NCBI GenBank assembly: GCA_016713535.1
Contig: JADJOY010000020.1
Span: forward strand, 124,001-188,000
Source: JADJOY01 sp016713535 [NCBI: Deltaproteobacteria bacterium]
GTDB taxonomy: Bacteria > JADJOY01
Length of the DNA: 64,000 nucleotides
Reading direction: 5' to 3'
The first letter of the stretch is position 1; each line of letters opens with the position of its first letter. The notes beneath the pieces were generated by a model, which made no database searches, was not told the origin of the DNA, and saw nothing but the letters and a program-made list of their open reading frames with translations. Of the stretch, positions 1 through 9,807 are shown in pieces. A program made the translations under genes and the position numbers.

Positions 1-1
1 C

Positions 2-1792
2 GCGACGCTGGCCGTGATCGTGATCTTCCTCCCGGTCGCCTTCATGAAGGGGATCATGGGGAAGTTCTTCTTCCAGTTCGGCGTGACGCTGTCGCTCGCG
101 CTGGCGCTGTCGCTCTTCGAGGCGCTCAGCCTCACGCCGATGCGCTCGTCGCAGTTCATGGGCAACCCCGGCCACGACACCCGCATGGGGCGGCTCATGG
201 ACCGGCTCTTCGGCGCGCTCTCCCGTGGCTACCGGCGCCTGCTGGGCGGCTCGCTTCGCCACCCATGGCTGGTGCTGGCCAGCTCGATCGCCGTGTTCGC
301 GCTCTCGCTCTTCCTGGTGGGTGGGCTCAAGAAGGAGTTCGTGCCACCCCAGGACCAGTCGCGGCTCTTCGTGCGCTACAAGACGCCGGTCGGCTCGTCG
401 ATCGACTTCACGGACGAGCGCTTGAAGCGCGTCGAGCAGCTCCTCGCCAAGCACCCCGAGATCACCCGCTACTTCCTGTCGGTGGGCGGCTTCGGCGGCG
501 AGGTCAACACGGCCGTCAACTTCATCACGCTCTCGCCACGCGAGCAGCGATCGATGAGCGCCCAGGACTTCATGGGTGTCCTTCGCAAGGAGCTGAACGC
601 GATCCCGGACCTCACCGCGATCGTCCAGGACCCGTCGCTGCAGAGCTTCTCGGCGCGCCGCGGCAGCCCGGTCGAGTTCTCGATCCGCGGCCCGAGCCTC
701 GACGTGCTCGCCCAGAAGCAGGACGAGATCATGGAGAAGATGCGTGAGGCCGGCGTCTTCACCGACATCGACTCGGACTACCTGGTGGGAATGCCGGAGA
801 TCCGCGTGATCCCCGATCGCGACCGCGCCGCCGACCTCGGCGTCTCGATGGAGCAGATCGGCGAGACCGTGCAGGCGCTGGTCGGCGGCATCCGCATGGG
901 CAAGTTCAAGCAGAACGGGCCGCGCTACGACATGCGGCTCAGGCTCGTGACCGACCAGCGCCTCAGCCCCAAGGACATCAGCGACCTCTACCTGCGCTCC
1001 AGCTCCGGCTCGCTGGTGCGACTCGATCAGGTGGTGAGGATCGAGCAACATCCGACGCTGCTCACCATCCACCGCCTCGGGCGCGAGCGCTCGATCTCGA
1101 TGTTCTCGAACCTGACGCCCGCGGCGTCGCAGGAGGCGGCGCTCGAGCAGGTCGAGGCGATCGGCCGCGAGGTGCTGCCGCCCGGCTACAAGCTGGTGGT
1201 GTCGGGTAGCGCGCAGACGTTCCGCGAGAGCTTCCAGTCGCTCGGCTTCGCGATGCTGCTCGGCGTCGTGATCGCCTACATGGTGCTGGCGTCACAGTTC
1301 AACAGCTACCTGCACCCGGTGACGATCCTGCTGGCGCTGCCGTTCAGCATCACCGGCGCCCTGATCTCGCTCTACCTGGCCGGGCACTCGCTCAACATCT
1401 ACAGCGTCATCGGGCTCATCTTGCTGATGGGCATCGTGAAGAAGAACAGCATCCTGCTGGTCGACTACACCAACCAGCGGCGCGCCGACGGCGCCACCGT
1501 CGAGGACGCGCTGCTCACCGCCTGTCCGACCCGGCTGCGTCCCATCCTCATGACGTCCATCGCGACCGTGGCCGCGGCGGTGCCCCCTGCGCTGGCGCTC
1601 GGCCCGGGCGCGGAGGTTCGCGCACCGATGGCGGTCTCGGTGATCGGCGGCGTGGTGGTGTCGACGCTCCTCACGCTGGTCGTGGTGCCGTGCTTCTACC
1701 TGGTCACCGAGCGCATCAAGGCGCGGCTCTTCCCGGGCGCGGCGGAGGCCACCGCCGCGAGCCCACCGCCGCCAGGCCTCCACCAGACCTGA
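2..1792 (+). CDS. RND multidrug efflux transporter (AcrB/HAE1 family), 3' part
   Basis: The gene enters from the left edge in frame 2, so the start and roughly the first 40% of a usual 1,030-residue pump are missing. It is an inner-membrane proton-driven exporter of the AcrB type. What is visible is the end of the first transmembrane bundle, a second periplasmic porter segment (KKEFVPPQDQSRLFVRY, then the PEIRVIPDRDRAADLGVS stretch typical of pore and docking regions) and a second transmembrane bundle with the conserved GIVKKNSILLVDY and RLRPILMTS blocks. It ends with a short Pro/Ala tail. The adaptor and outer-membrane channel are presumably outside the window. Substrate cannot be read from this part. 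Confidence 0.93.
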   Translation, partial: ATLAVIVIFLPVAFMKGIMGKFFFQFGVTLSLALALSLFEALSLTPMRSSQFMGNPGHDTRMGRLMDRLFGALSRGYRRLLGGSLRHPWLVLASSIAVFALSLFLVGGLKKEFVPPQDQSRLFVRYKTPVGSSIDFTDERLKRVEQLLAKHPEITRYFLSVGGFGGEVNTAVNFITLSPREQRSMSAQDFMGVLRKELNAIPDLTAIVQDPSLQSFSARRGSPVEFSIRGPSLDVLAQKQDEIMEKMREAGVFTDIDSDYLVGMPEIRVIPDRDRAADLGVSMEQIGETVQALVGGIRMGKFKQNGPRYDMRLRLVTDQRLSPKDISDLYLRSSSGSLVRLDQVVRIEQHPTLLTIHRLGRERSISMFSNLTPAASQEAALEQVEAIGREVLPPGYKLVVSGSAQTFRESFQSLGFAMLLGVVIAYMVLASQFNSYLHPVTILLALPFSITGALISLYLAGHSLNIYSVIGLILLMGIVKKNSILLVDYTNQRRADGATVEDALLTACPTRLRPILMTSIATVAAAVPPALALGPGAEVRAPMAVSVIGGVVVSTLLTLVVVPCFYLVTERIKARLFPGAAEATAASPPPPGLHQT

Positions 1793-1875
1793 CGGCGCGC
1801 TACCCGCGGCGCGCATCGGCGCACGCGAGTCCTCCGCGGTTGGGGCTTCTCCGGGGCGGGCGATAAGGTCGCCGC

Positions 1876-3909
<2,034 letters not shown>

Positions 3910-3954
3910 TCCGCACCCTCCGGCGCGCCCTCCACGCAGCGATCGAGCCGCTGG

Positions 3955-4190
3955 AGCGCGCACGCTCCGTCGTGCGCCATGAGCGGCTGGAGGGCGCCGC
4001 TCCGTCGGCGCCGGAGATCGATGGGGCTCGTACAGAGATCAACGCTGTCGGCGGCGCAGGGGAACGCGGCGTATCGCCGGGCACGCGGCGCGTGCCCCTC
4101 CATCCGGACCGCAGCCGTTGCCCGGCGTGCCGGAGGCGCGCCCTCCAGGCCGCTGGAGCGCGCACGCTCCGTCGTGCGCCGGAGATCGCC
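3955..4190. repeat. GC-rich dispersed repeat, copy 1
   Basis: This stretch just after the sigma-54 activator holds the first of three related GC-rich segments. It begins with a hairpin (arms GCGCACG at 3958-3964 and CGTGCGC at 3971-3977), which recurs near 4163-4182. The body contains 'gagatcgatggggctcgtac', 'gggcacgcggcg' and 'ggaggcgcgccctccag', also found near 5405-5580 and 7150-7370. The rest of 3910-4250 is more of the same material; no gene is supported. Confidence 0.7.
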
Positions 4191-4255
4191 CGGGACCACG
4201 AAGAGAGGGCCGTGCACCATGTGCGTGCTCTGTGGGGGGCAAGATTGGCGAATTC

Positions 4256-4340
4256 GACTGCTATTCTGGCAAATCCTTCACATCCTGATAGCAATCTGTA
4301 TCTATTTTAAATTGCGTAAAGTGGTGAAATAGAATGGCAC
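4256..4340. repeat. Low-GC inverted repeat, left boundary of the island
   Basis: Bases 4250-4390 are strikingly AT-rich against a roughly 70% GC background. The block GCGTAAAGTG...GAATGGCA at 4314-4339 matches the reverse complement of 7430-7455 at 21 of 26 positions. The left end is itself weakly palindromic: TGCTATTCT (4259-4267) pairs with AGAATGGCA (4331-4339) except for one G-T. It looks like a mobile-element or integration boundary. No transposase is present. Confidence 0.6.
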
Positions 4341-4472
4341 TTTGTGTTTGAATTCACTGGCAGGTTGAAGATTATTTTCAGCCCGCTGATTGATCGGATC
4401 GGCACGTCTGGTTGCCGCGTCCGTGGCACCCCTTGCCGTGGGTTGGGCGCGCGGAGTCGCGCCTTCACCTCT

Positions 4473-5135
4473 TCAGAGCTTTGAGCGCAGAGTCGGGATA
4501 TCCGCGAGCCGGTACCCGCCGAGGGAGGCCAGGGTCGACTTCAGCACCCCCGGGGAGAGGCTCTCTCGGTTGCTCGGAATCGTGACCGGATGCGCACCCG
4601 GCTTCTCCATCCGAATGTGAGAGCCCTTACCCGCGCCAGGTTTGACGGCGTATCCGAACTGCTCAGCGAGCTTCTGCAACTCTCGGGACGACAGGTTGGG
4701 ATACGGATTTACCGGAAGGACCGGCGCCGGGCTCTGGCGGCCAACCACCTCCCAGAGGTGGTCCGTCACCTTGAACACGCTCTGGTGGAGGCGGGACGCG
4801 ATGCTCCAGTCGGACGGATCCCGAGCCGGTTGGAACGTGGCCTCTTGGACCTGTGCCTGAAGGAGGTTGAGCCCAGCCGCTCTCTCGGGCCCACCGGCGT
4901 AGTCCCTCGCCTTCCGATAACCGGGCGGGTCGTGCGGAAAGCGCGCTTTGAGGTAGGCGCGCGTCGCCTTGGTGACCGAGGCACCGATCGCTGGTCTGTA
5001 CGGCGACAGACTCAAGCGAGCCAGGCCGTCCGCGTTCGCGAGCGCCTCCTCGAGACACTCATCCTTTCCATAGCTCGTCCTGTAGACCTGCTTCGAGTAG
5101 GCCGGGTACCTGGGGACCCGCTCGACGACGTGCAT
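4473..5135 (-). CDS. Truncated protein with C-terminal HicA-like mRNA interferase domain
   Basis: The last 65 or so residues look like a HicA toxin: SSRELQKLAEQFGYAV, then GKGSHIRM carrying the catalytic-type His, then SLSPGVLKSTLASLGG. HicA toxins are small double-stranded-RNA-binding-fold mRNA interferases, normally about 60-80 residues and paired with HicB. Here the domain follows about 150 residues of another unrecognised domain (YGKDECLEEALANADG is its clearest block). Protein-like sequence continues upstream of ATG 5135 to about 5165 and then runs into the antisense of an hsdR remnant, so the N-terminus appears lost by rearrangement. No HicB partner is next to it. Activity is uncertain. 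Confidence 0.6.
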   Translation of the reverse strand: MHVVERVPRYPAYSKQVYRTSYGKDECLEEALANADGLARLSLSPYRPAIGASVTKATRAYLKARFPHDPPGYRKARDYAGGPERAAGLNLLQAQVQEATFQPARDPSDWSIASRLHQSVFKVTDHLWEVVGRQSPAPVLPVNPYPNLSSRELQKLAEQFGYAVKPGAGKGSHIRMEKPGAHPVTIPSNRESLSPGVLKSTLASLGGYRLADIPTLRSKL

Positions 5136-5157
5136 CCGGATCCCGAACGACTCCACC

Positions 5158-5390
5158 TTGTGGACGAAAGGAACGAGGTCAAGAAGGTCGCGCGAGATCT
5201 GCTGGCGCGGATCCGCTCCATCCTCACGGTGGACTGGCAGAAGACCGCTCAGGCACGCGCTCGGGTCCGCGACGCCATCGAGCAAGCCCTGGATGACGGG
5301 CTTCCGCCCGCCTACACCCCCGACGTTTTCAAGGCGAAAGCGGGGGTGGTGTTCCAGCACGTCTACGAGCGCTACGGGATCGCAGCGTAA
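5158..5390 (+). pseudogene. hsdR 3' remnant (type I restriction enzyme R subunit)
   Basis: Only the extreme C-terminus of a type I restriction subunit R is left. The reading frame gives VKKVARDLLARIRSILTVDW, then an ARARVRDAIEQALDDGLP stretch, VFKAKAGVVFQHVYERYG and a stop at 5388-5390. The VARxLL...DW...VYQHVY pattern is typical of the HsdR C-terminal helical domain. The helicase and nuclease parts are absent. Its 5' edge abuts the truncated HicA-like gene on the other strand, marking a rearrangement junction near 5160-5175. Confidence 0.75.
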
Positions 5391-5404
5391 GCGCGCCCAC
5401 GGCG

Positions 5405-5580
5405 CGGCGCGAGGCTCGATGGGGCTCGTACAGAGATCGAAGGTGTCGGCAGCGCGGGCCACAGCGGCGTGTCGCCGGGCTGATGCGAAGCGCCTGCGGC
5501 GATGCCGGCTGCCCGGCGCGCCAGAGGCGCGCCCTCCAGATCGGGATCGATCCGCTGGGGTGCGCTCGCTTCGTCAGGCG
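5405..5580. repeat. GC-rich dispersed repeat, copy 2
   Basis: It begins about 15 bases after the hsdR remnant stop and shares 'tcgatggggctcgtacagag', 'gtcggcagcgcg' and 'gaggcgcgccctccag' with the copies at 3955-4190 and 7150-7370. It runs into the 3' end of the hypothetical gene at 5574. The association of this repeat with both hsdR remnants suggests the two were duplicated together. Confidence 0.65.
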
Positions 5581-6215
5581 CTGTTGCCGGTCGGCGCCAG
5601 CTCGAAGCCGATCCGGTCAGTCACCTCGTTCAACAGCCCGAGTGGCACTTCGAGCGATTCCAAGGGCGGCCAGATGGCCTTGTCCGGCAGATGAAGCGCG
5701 AACGTGAGAAGAAACTCCGCGGCCTGACGCAACACCGGGGACTCGCTCCCCTGGAAGGGTCCCAGCGTTCCGCCAGCGCAGGCGTCGCCGACTCCGGTGG
5801 AGTCGATGTAGAGCCCGCCTAGGGGGTGAATGGTTGCGGTGTCGGCCTCGACGTTCTCTCCCACGAGCTCGAAGCGAACGCGGCTATAAGGCGTGCCCGG
5901 CCTGAGCGCAATGAAGAAGCGGTGCCCCTCCGATGCGGGGTCAACCGAACCGATGCTCCGTGACCACGAGACGCGTACGTGAACCTGCGGCGTGTCGTCC
6001 TCAAGCCGCCAGGATTCGCCGTCCGGCTGCACCTGACGCGTGAGCTTCACGCGGGCCGCGGCGCCTCTCGCCGCCAGCGCCGCGTTCGCTTCCTCCTTCG
6101 CTGCCTCAAGATGGCGAAGCAGCGCGTCGACGATCGTACGAGCGGTTTCGACGTGAGCCGCCTCGGCTGTACGACGCGCGACAACTCGCTCCACATGCCT
6201 TTCGATCATCCCCAT
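5574..6215 (-). CDS. Hypothetical protein downstream of higBA
   Basis: I do not recognise this 213-residue protein. It has no signal peptide or membrane segment. It starts with a helical, Ala/Glu-rich segment (about 1-50), followed by an alternating-strand region with WSRSIGSVDP and TPYSRVRFELVGENVE, and ends in a leucine-rich helical part. The start ATG at 6215 is chosen for GGAGGG four bases upstream; a second ATG lies two codons in. It begins 26 bases after the higA stop on the same strand, so it is probably cotranscribed with the toxin-antitoxin pair as a cargo or third component. Confidence 0.6.
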   Translation of the reverse strand: MGMIERHVERVVARRTAEAAHVETARTIVDALLRHLEAAKEEANAALAARGAAARVKLTRQVQPDGESWRLEDDTPQVHVRVSWSRSIGSVDPASEGHRFFIALRPGTPYSRVRFELVGENVEADTATIHPLGGLYIDSTGVGDACAGGTLGPFQGSESPVLRQAAEFLLTFALHLPDKAIWPPLESLEVPLGLLNEVTDRIGFELAPTGNSA

Positions 6216-6241
6216 TGGGCCCTCCGGCGGTGCGGGTGGGT

Positions 6242-6676
6242 TCACTTGAGCCGCTTCTTGGCGACCGGCCCACCCGCGCGCTCCGCTGCGATCCGACCTG
6301 GCAGCGAGCGCGGAACGACCTGCCGTGACGCGGGCGCCGAGGTGCCAACGCGCCGGACCTTGGGCACCTGATCTCGGGCCGCGCGGGTCGGAAAAGTCAC
6401 CACTCGGACCCGCGACCGGATCTCGTCGGCGCGCTGGCTCGCCTGCCACAGGTCGTGCGCGGCCTGGAGATTGACCCACACCTCGGCCGAGGTGCCGAAC
6501 GCCGCGGCCAGGCGGATTGCCATCTCCGGCGTCACGGCAGCCTTCTCGTTCACGAGCTCGGAGACCGTCTTCCGGCTCACCCCGAGAGCCTCGGCCGCGG
6601 CGGTCACGCTCATGTTGAGCGGCGCCAGGCACTCCTCCCGGATGATCTCGCCCGGGTGCGGCGGGTTGTGCATCAT
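6242..6676 (-). CDS. higA: HigA-type antitoxin, XRE family
   Basis: This is the antitoxin of a type II HigBA module. It neutralises the RelE-fold toxin and represses its own operon. The N-terminus [15 protein letters not shown] is the classic HigA/VapI opening, followed by an XRE helix-turn-helix ([20 protein letters not shown], then [20 protein letters not shown]). At 144 residues it is longer than the usual 95-105: the last 45 are basic and Pro/Arg-rich, and may be disordered. It starts 14 bases after the higB stop, in the reverse-order arrangement (toxin first) that is diagnostic for HigBA. AGAGGGA lies upstream of ATG 6676. Confidence 0.92.
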   Translation of the reverse strand: MMHNPPHPGEIIREECLAPLNMSVTAAAEALGVSRKTVSELVNEKAAVTPEMAIRLAAAFGTSAEVWVNLQAAHDLWQASQRADEIRSRVRVVTFPTRAARDQVPKVRRVGTSAPASRQVVPRSLPGRIAAERAGGPVAKKRLK

Positions 6677-6690
6677 CGCGATTCCCTCTC

Positions 6691-6969
6691 TCAGTGGTGG
6701 TCCTCGAGGTCGACGTCGGCGGCGTCGGTTCCCTCGAATGCGAATGTCACGCGCCAGTTTCCCGAGACCCACACGGACCACCGGCCGGCTTGCTCACCCT
6801 TCAACGGGTGGAGCTTGAACCCCGGGAGCCCCATGTCACTCGGCTTCGTGGCGTTGTCGAGGAAGCCGAGGATGCGCCGGAGACGACCAGACTGCGCGGG
6901 GTCGATCCCCTTGATGATCCCCGCTTCATAGAATCCGCGGAGGCCTTTGTGTCGCCACGATCGAATCAC
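6691..6969 (-). CDS. higB: HigB-type toxin, RelE superfamily
   Basis: This 92-residue toxin of the RelE/HigB fold cleaves ribosome-bound mRNA. It shows [14 protein letters not shown] at the N-terminus, [32 protein letters not shown] and [11 protein letters not shown], all matching HigB/YgiN-type proteins. I chose GTG 6969 because AGGAGG (6978-6983) is 8 bases away and the protein then begins like other HigB toxins. GTG 6975 would leave only 2 bases of spacing. It is the first gene of the operon and stops 14 bases before higA. Confidence 0.92.
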   Translation of the reverse strand: MIRSWRHKGLRGFYEAGIIKGIDPAQSGRLRRILGFLDNATKPSDMGLPGFKLHPLKGEQAGRWSVWVSGNWRVTFAFEGTDAADVDLEDHH

Positions 6970-6992
6970 CGGCACGGCCTCCTGTTTCGGCC

Positions 6993-7021
6993 ACCGTAAC
7001 CCTCGGGGTTACACCCGTCAA
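6993..7021 (-). promoter_or_regulatory. higBA promoter with overlapping palindromic operator
   Basis: Read on the minus strand, TTGACG (7021-7016) and TACGGT (6998-6993) are separated by 17 bases. A perfect inverted repeat GTAACCC-TCG-GGGTTAC (6996-7012) sits in the spacer and touches the -10. This is what HigA autorepression would need. The operator assignment is inference from position and symmetry. Confidence 0.6.
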
Positions 7022-7056
7022 CCGAGACTCGTCGATGATGGGCGCCGCGGTGCCAC

Positions 7057-7134
7057 ACACGCGACGTCTTCGAGGCGAAGGGCGGCGTGGTCTTCGAGCA
7101 CCTCTACGAGCGCTACGGGGCGCGGCCTGATGCT
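7057..7134 (+). pseudogene. Second hsdR 3' remnant
   Basis: About 26 codons read TRDVFEAKGGVVFEHLYERY, which aligns with VFKAKAGVVFQHVYERY of the remnant ending at 5390. It is too short to function and is followed, as the first remnant is, by a copy of the GC-rich repeat. The two remnants differ in sequence, so the duplication is old or they come from two hsdR genes. Confidence 0.6.
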
Positions 7135-7149
7135 CCGATCGCCATCGGA

Positions 7150-7370
7150 CCCGACGCGCGCACGCTTCGTCGTGCGCCGGAGATCGATGGGGCGCGTAGG
7201 GCGATCGACGATCTCGGCAGCGCGGTGACCGCGGCGAATCACCGGGCACGCGGCGTGTGCCCCTCCAACCGCAAGCGTAGAGCGGCGGGTTTGGTTCATC
7301 CCCGCCCGCGCCAATGCCGGCTCCCCGGCGCGCCGGAGGCGCGCCCTCCAGAAGACCGCGATCGGGCCTC
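7150..7370. repeat. GC-rich dispersed repeat, copy 3
   Basis: The copy opens with GCGCACG-cttcgt-CGTGCGC, carries 'ggagatcgatggggcgcgta', 'gggcacgcggcgtgtgcccc' and 'ggaggcgcgccctccag', and ends near 7370. It shares order and spacing with copies 1 and 2. Between 7135 and 7708 no gene is supported. Confidence 0.65.
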
Positions 7371-7418
7371 TGGAGGCGGCGAGTCACGCGAGCGATATCC
7401 ACAAGTCGCCAGTGAAAA

Positions 7419-7490
7419 CGACTGCTTTCTGCCATTCCAAAACATCACTTTACGCCATCTAATTCTGTCGCAATCTGCTTTCACAAAATC
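7419..7490. repeat. Low-GC inverted repeat, right boundary of the island
   Basis: This AT-rich block contains at 7430-7455 the reverse complement of the left-end motif (GCGTAAAGTG...GAATGGCA). A second shared block, 'cgactgct' followed by 'ttctg', is in direct orientation with 4256-4270. Together the two ends bracket 3.1 kb that holds the toxin-antitoxin genes, hsdR remnants and repeats. Confidence 0.6.
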
Positions 7491-7580
7491 GCGAGATCGG
7501 CCCGAAACAGGGGCAAAAGGCCCTCACGAGATCTCGTGAGGGCCGTTCGCGAGATCTCGTGAGTCGCGAGACCTCGCGAG
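7488..7580. repeat. Cluster of perfect palindromes around GAGATCTC
   Basis: A perfect 26-base palindrome lies at 7519-7544 (half-site GGCCCTCACGAGA). It is flanked by further variants of gcgAGATCTCGtgag at 7548-7563 and tcgcgagacctcgcgag at 7565-7581, and by cgcgagatcg at 7490-7499. No T-run follows, so a simple terminator is unlikely. It could be a protein-binding array or a recombination site. Confidence 0.55.
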
Positions 7581-7708
7581 CGCACCGCCGACCGGGCCTC
7601 GCGACATCGTTGCGCTTTCTCCCACGGCCGACGCTGGCACGCGGTTCGCTCTAGCGGCCCGCGTCGTCGGACTCCTCACCCCCTCCACTCACCCACGGGA
7701 GAATCACC

Positions 7709-8494
7709 ATGAAGCGCATCGGCATCTTCGTGTACGGGGTCGTCTCGTACGCGATCTTCTTCGTCACGTTCCTCTACGCGGTCGGCTTCCTCGGCAACGT
7801 CGGCGTGCCCAAGTCGATCGACTCGCCGCGCGAGGGCTCGCTCGGCGTGGCCCTCGCCGTCGACCTGCTACTGCTCGCCGCGTTCGCCCTCCAGCACAGC
7901 GTGATGGCACGACCCGCGTTCAAGAAGGCGTGGACGCGGGTCGTGCCGCCCGCCGCGGAGCGCAGCACCTACGTGCTGGCGTCGAGCGTGGCCCTGATCG
8001 CGCTCTTCGCGTGGTGGCGCCCCATCGGCGGCGTGGTGTGGCACCTCGAGGGCACGTTCGCCCGCGGCGTCGCTCACACGCTCCTCGCCGCTGGCTTCGC
8101 CACCGTCCTCGTCACCACCTTCCTCATCAACCACTTCGATCTCTTCGGCCTCCGCCAGGTGTGGACTCACCTGCGCGGACGCCCGTACCAGCCGCTCGCC
8201 TTCCGCACGTCGGGTCCTTACGCGCACGTCCGCCATCCGCTCTACGTCGGCTGGTTCCTGGCGTTCTGGGCCACTCCCGCCATGACCGCGTCGCATCTGG
8301 TGTTCGCGGTCGCGACCACCGCCTACATCCTCGTCGCGGTGCTCTTCGAGGAGCGCGACCTGGTGGCCGAGCACGGCGCCGCCTACGAGCGCTACCGGGC
8401 ACGAGTGCCGAGGTTCTTCCCGCGCCTCGCGGTCGGTCGTGCCCAGCGAGTCGACCGCGCGGAAGCCGGCGCCGCGACCGAGCTCGCCGCGTGA
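7709..8494 (+). CDS. mddA: MddA-like methanethiol S-methyltransferase (membrane)
   Basis: This 261-residue integral membrane protein has five or six hydrophobic helices and a C-terminal isoprenylcysteine-methyltransferase-like block (GPYAHVRHPLYVGWFLAFW, FEERDLVAEHGAAYERYRARV). The N-terminal YAVGFLGNVGVPKSID motif is characteristic of MddA, which makes dimethyl sulfide from methanethiol and S-adenosylmethionine. It could be a related NnrU/ICMT-like enzyme with another thiol substrate. GGGAG lies upstream of ATG 7709. It is followed by a soluble methyltransferase in the same direction, so the two may share a role in volatile thiol or metalloid methylation. Confidence 0.75.
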   Translation: MKRIGIFVYGVVSYAIFFVTFLYAVGFLGNVGVPKSIDSPREGSLGVALAVDLLLLAAFALQHSVMARPAFKKAWTRVVPPAAERSTYVLASSVALIALFAWWRPIGGVVWHLEGTFARGVAHTLLAAGFATVLVTTFLINHFDLFGLRQVWTHLRGRPYQPLAFRTSGPYAHVRHPLYVGWFLAFWATPAMTASHLVFAVATTAYILVAVLFEERDLVAEHGAAYERYRARVPRFFPRLAVGRAQRVDRAEAGAATELAA

Positions 8495-8558
8495 GCGAGG
8501 TCCCGCTCACTCGCCCGTTCGTCCCTCACCCACCGCCCCATCCACCGGAGACACCCCC

Positions 8559-9362
8559 ATGGCCTTCCAGTGCCCCACCGGCTTCGACGTCACCCGCCTC
8601 CGCCAGAACGTGCTCGCGACCTACGACCGCGTCGCGCGCGAGCCGGAAGGCGACTTCCACTTCCACCGCGGTCCCTTCTATGCCGCGCAGTATCTGGGCT
8701 ACGACCCCGTCGAGCTCGACGCGCTGCCGCTGCGCTCGACGATGCGCTTCGCGGGCGTCGGCAACCCGCTCGCGATCGGCCCCATCCCTCCCGGCAGCCG
8801 CGTCCTCGACCACGCGTGCGGCGCCGGGACGGACCTGCTGCTCGCGGCGCGCCGGGTCGGCCCCACCGGCCTCGCGATCGGCGTCGACATGACGCCGGCG
8901 ATGCGAGCGTGCGCCGAGGCCTCCGCCGAGCAGGCCGGGCTCGCCGACGAGGTCGAGATCCGCGCCGGATTCTACGAGGACCTGCCGGTCGAGGACGCCT
9001 CGATCGACGTGGTGATCTCGAACGGCGTCGTGAACCTGGCGCCCGACAAGACCCGTGTCCTCGCCGAGATCGCCCGCGTGCTCAAGCCCGGCGGACGGCT
9101 CTACCTGGCGGACGTGGTGGTGCAACGCGAGCTCACGCTCGAGGCGCGCAGCAACCCGGACCTGTGGGCCGCGTGCATCGGCGGCGCGCTGCCCGAGCGC
9201 GACCTGTTCGGGCTCGCGTTCGAGGTCGGCCTCCACGACGCCTGCGTCACGCACCGCTTCGACTCCTTCCGCGACACCTCGGCCGAAGCCAAGCTCTCGG
9301 GCGATCTCCGCGTTCAGGCGGTCAACTTCCACGCCCGCAAGCCGGGCGCGGTGGCCGGGTGA
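8559..9362 (+). CDS. Class I SAM-dependent methyltransferase (UbiE/ArsM-like)
   Basis: This soluble 267-residue methyltransferase has motif I VLDHACGAGTDLLLAARRVG (about residues 83-102), the acidic residue of motif II in GVDMTPAMRACA, motif post-I DVVISNGVVNLAPDK and the ARVLKPGGRLYLADVVV strand. This organisation is seen in arsenite methyltransferases and UbiE-like enzymes. The N-terminal cysteine pair expected of a bona fide ArsM is absent, so arsenic is only a guess. ATG 8559 has CCGGAG nearby. Its stop overlaps a GTG of the next gene. Confidence 0.8.
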   Translation: MAFQCPTGFDVTRLRQNVLATYDRVAREPEGDFHFHRGPFYAAQYLGYDPVELDALPLRSTMRFAGVGNPLAIGPIPPGSRVLDHACGAGTDLLLAARRVGPTGLAIGVDMTPAMRACAEASAEQAGLADEVEIRAGFYEDLPVEDASIDVVISNGVVNLAPDKTRVLAEIARVLKPGGRLYLADVVVQRELTLEARSNPDLWAACIGGALPERDLFGLAFEVGLHDACVTHRFDSFRDTSAEAKLSGDLRVQAVNFHARKPGAVAG

Positions 9363-9367
9363 GCGCC

Positions 9368-9793
9368 ATGATCGACATCCACGACGTGCGCTGGTGGTAC
9401 TGGCTGGCGACGGCGCTCCTGCTCGGCGTCGCGCTCATCGCTGGCTCGCCGCTCGGGATTCCCCTCGCCGTCGCGCTCGCGGTGGTCCAGGTGCTCCACT
9501 TCGGTGCGCGCGACGGTGCGACTTCGTTTCCGGCGCAAGTCCGGGTCGCGTACCTGGCGATCCTGATCGCCGGGGGCGTCCCAGGACTCGGCGTCCTTCA
9601 CTGGATCCAGCTCTTCGGCACGACCGCCATGGTGACGGTCGGCTACTGCCCGCTCGCACGCTGCCTCTCGCTCTTGCCGTGGAACCGACGCGGGCCTCTC
9701 GACCTCGCGGCGCTCCGCCGCGCGTTCCTCACCCCTCCCGTGCGGGGAAGCATCCTCTCCACGACCGACTCGCCGGCTCGGCCGGCGACCTGA
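9368..9793 (+). CDS. Small membrane protein, hypothetical
   Basis: This 141-residue protein has about four hydrophobic segments (WYWLATALLLGVALIAG, LGIPLAVALAVVQVL, a strand from VAYLAILIAGGVPGLGV, FGTTAMVTVGYCPLARCLSLL). The FGARDGATSFPAQVRVAYL loop and YCPLARCLSLLPWNR near the end are its most specific features. I do not know its function. An upstream GTG at 9359 would overlap the stop of the preceding methyltransferase (GTGA), so translational coupling is likely and either start is possible. Confidence 0.65.
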   Translation: MIDIHDVRWWYWLATALLLGVALIAGSPLGIPLAVALAVVQVLHFGARDGATSFPAQVRVAYLAILIAGGVPGLGVLHWIQLFGTTAMVTVGYCPLARCLSLLPWNRRGPLDLAALRRAFLTPPVRGSILSTTDSPARPAT

Positions 9794-9807
9794 AAGGAAA
9801 GCGTCTC

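Noticed and set aside
4425-4440. Sigma-54 promoter near TGGCACCCCTTGCC
   Set aside because: The GG-to-GC spacing is 10 rather than 12 bases, and no gene starts downstream in that orientation.
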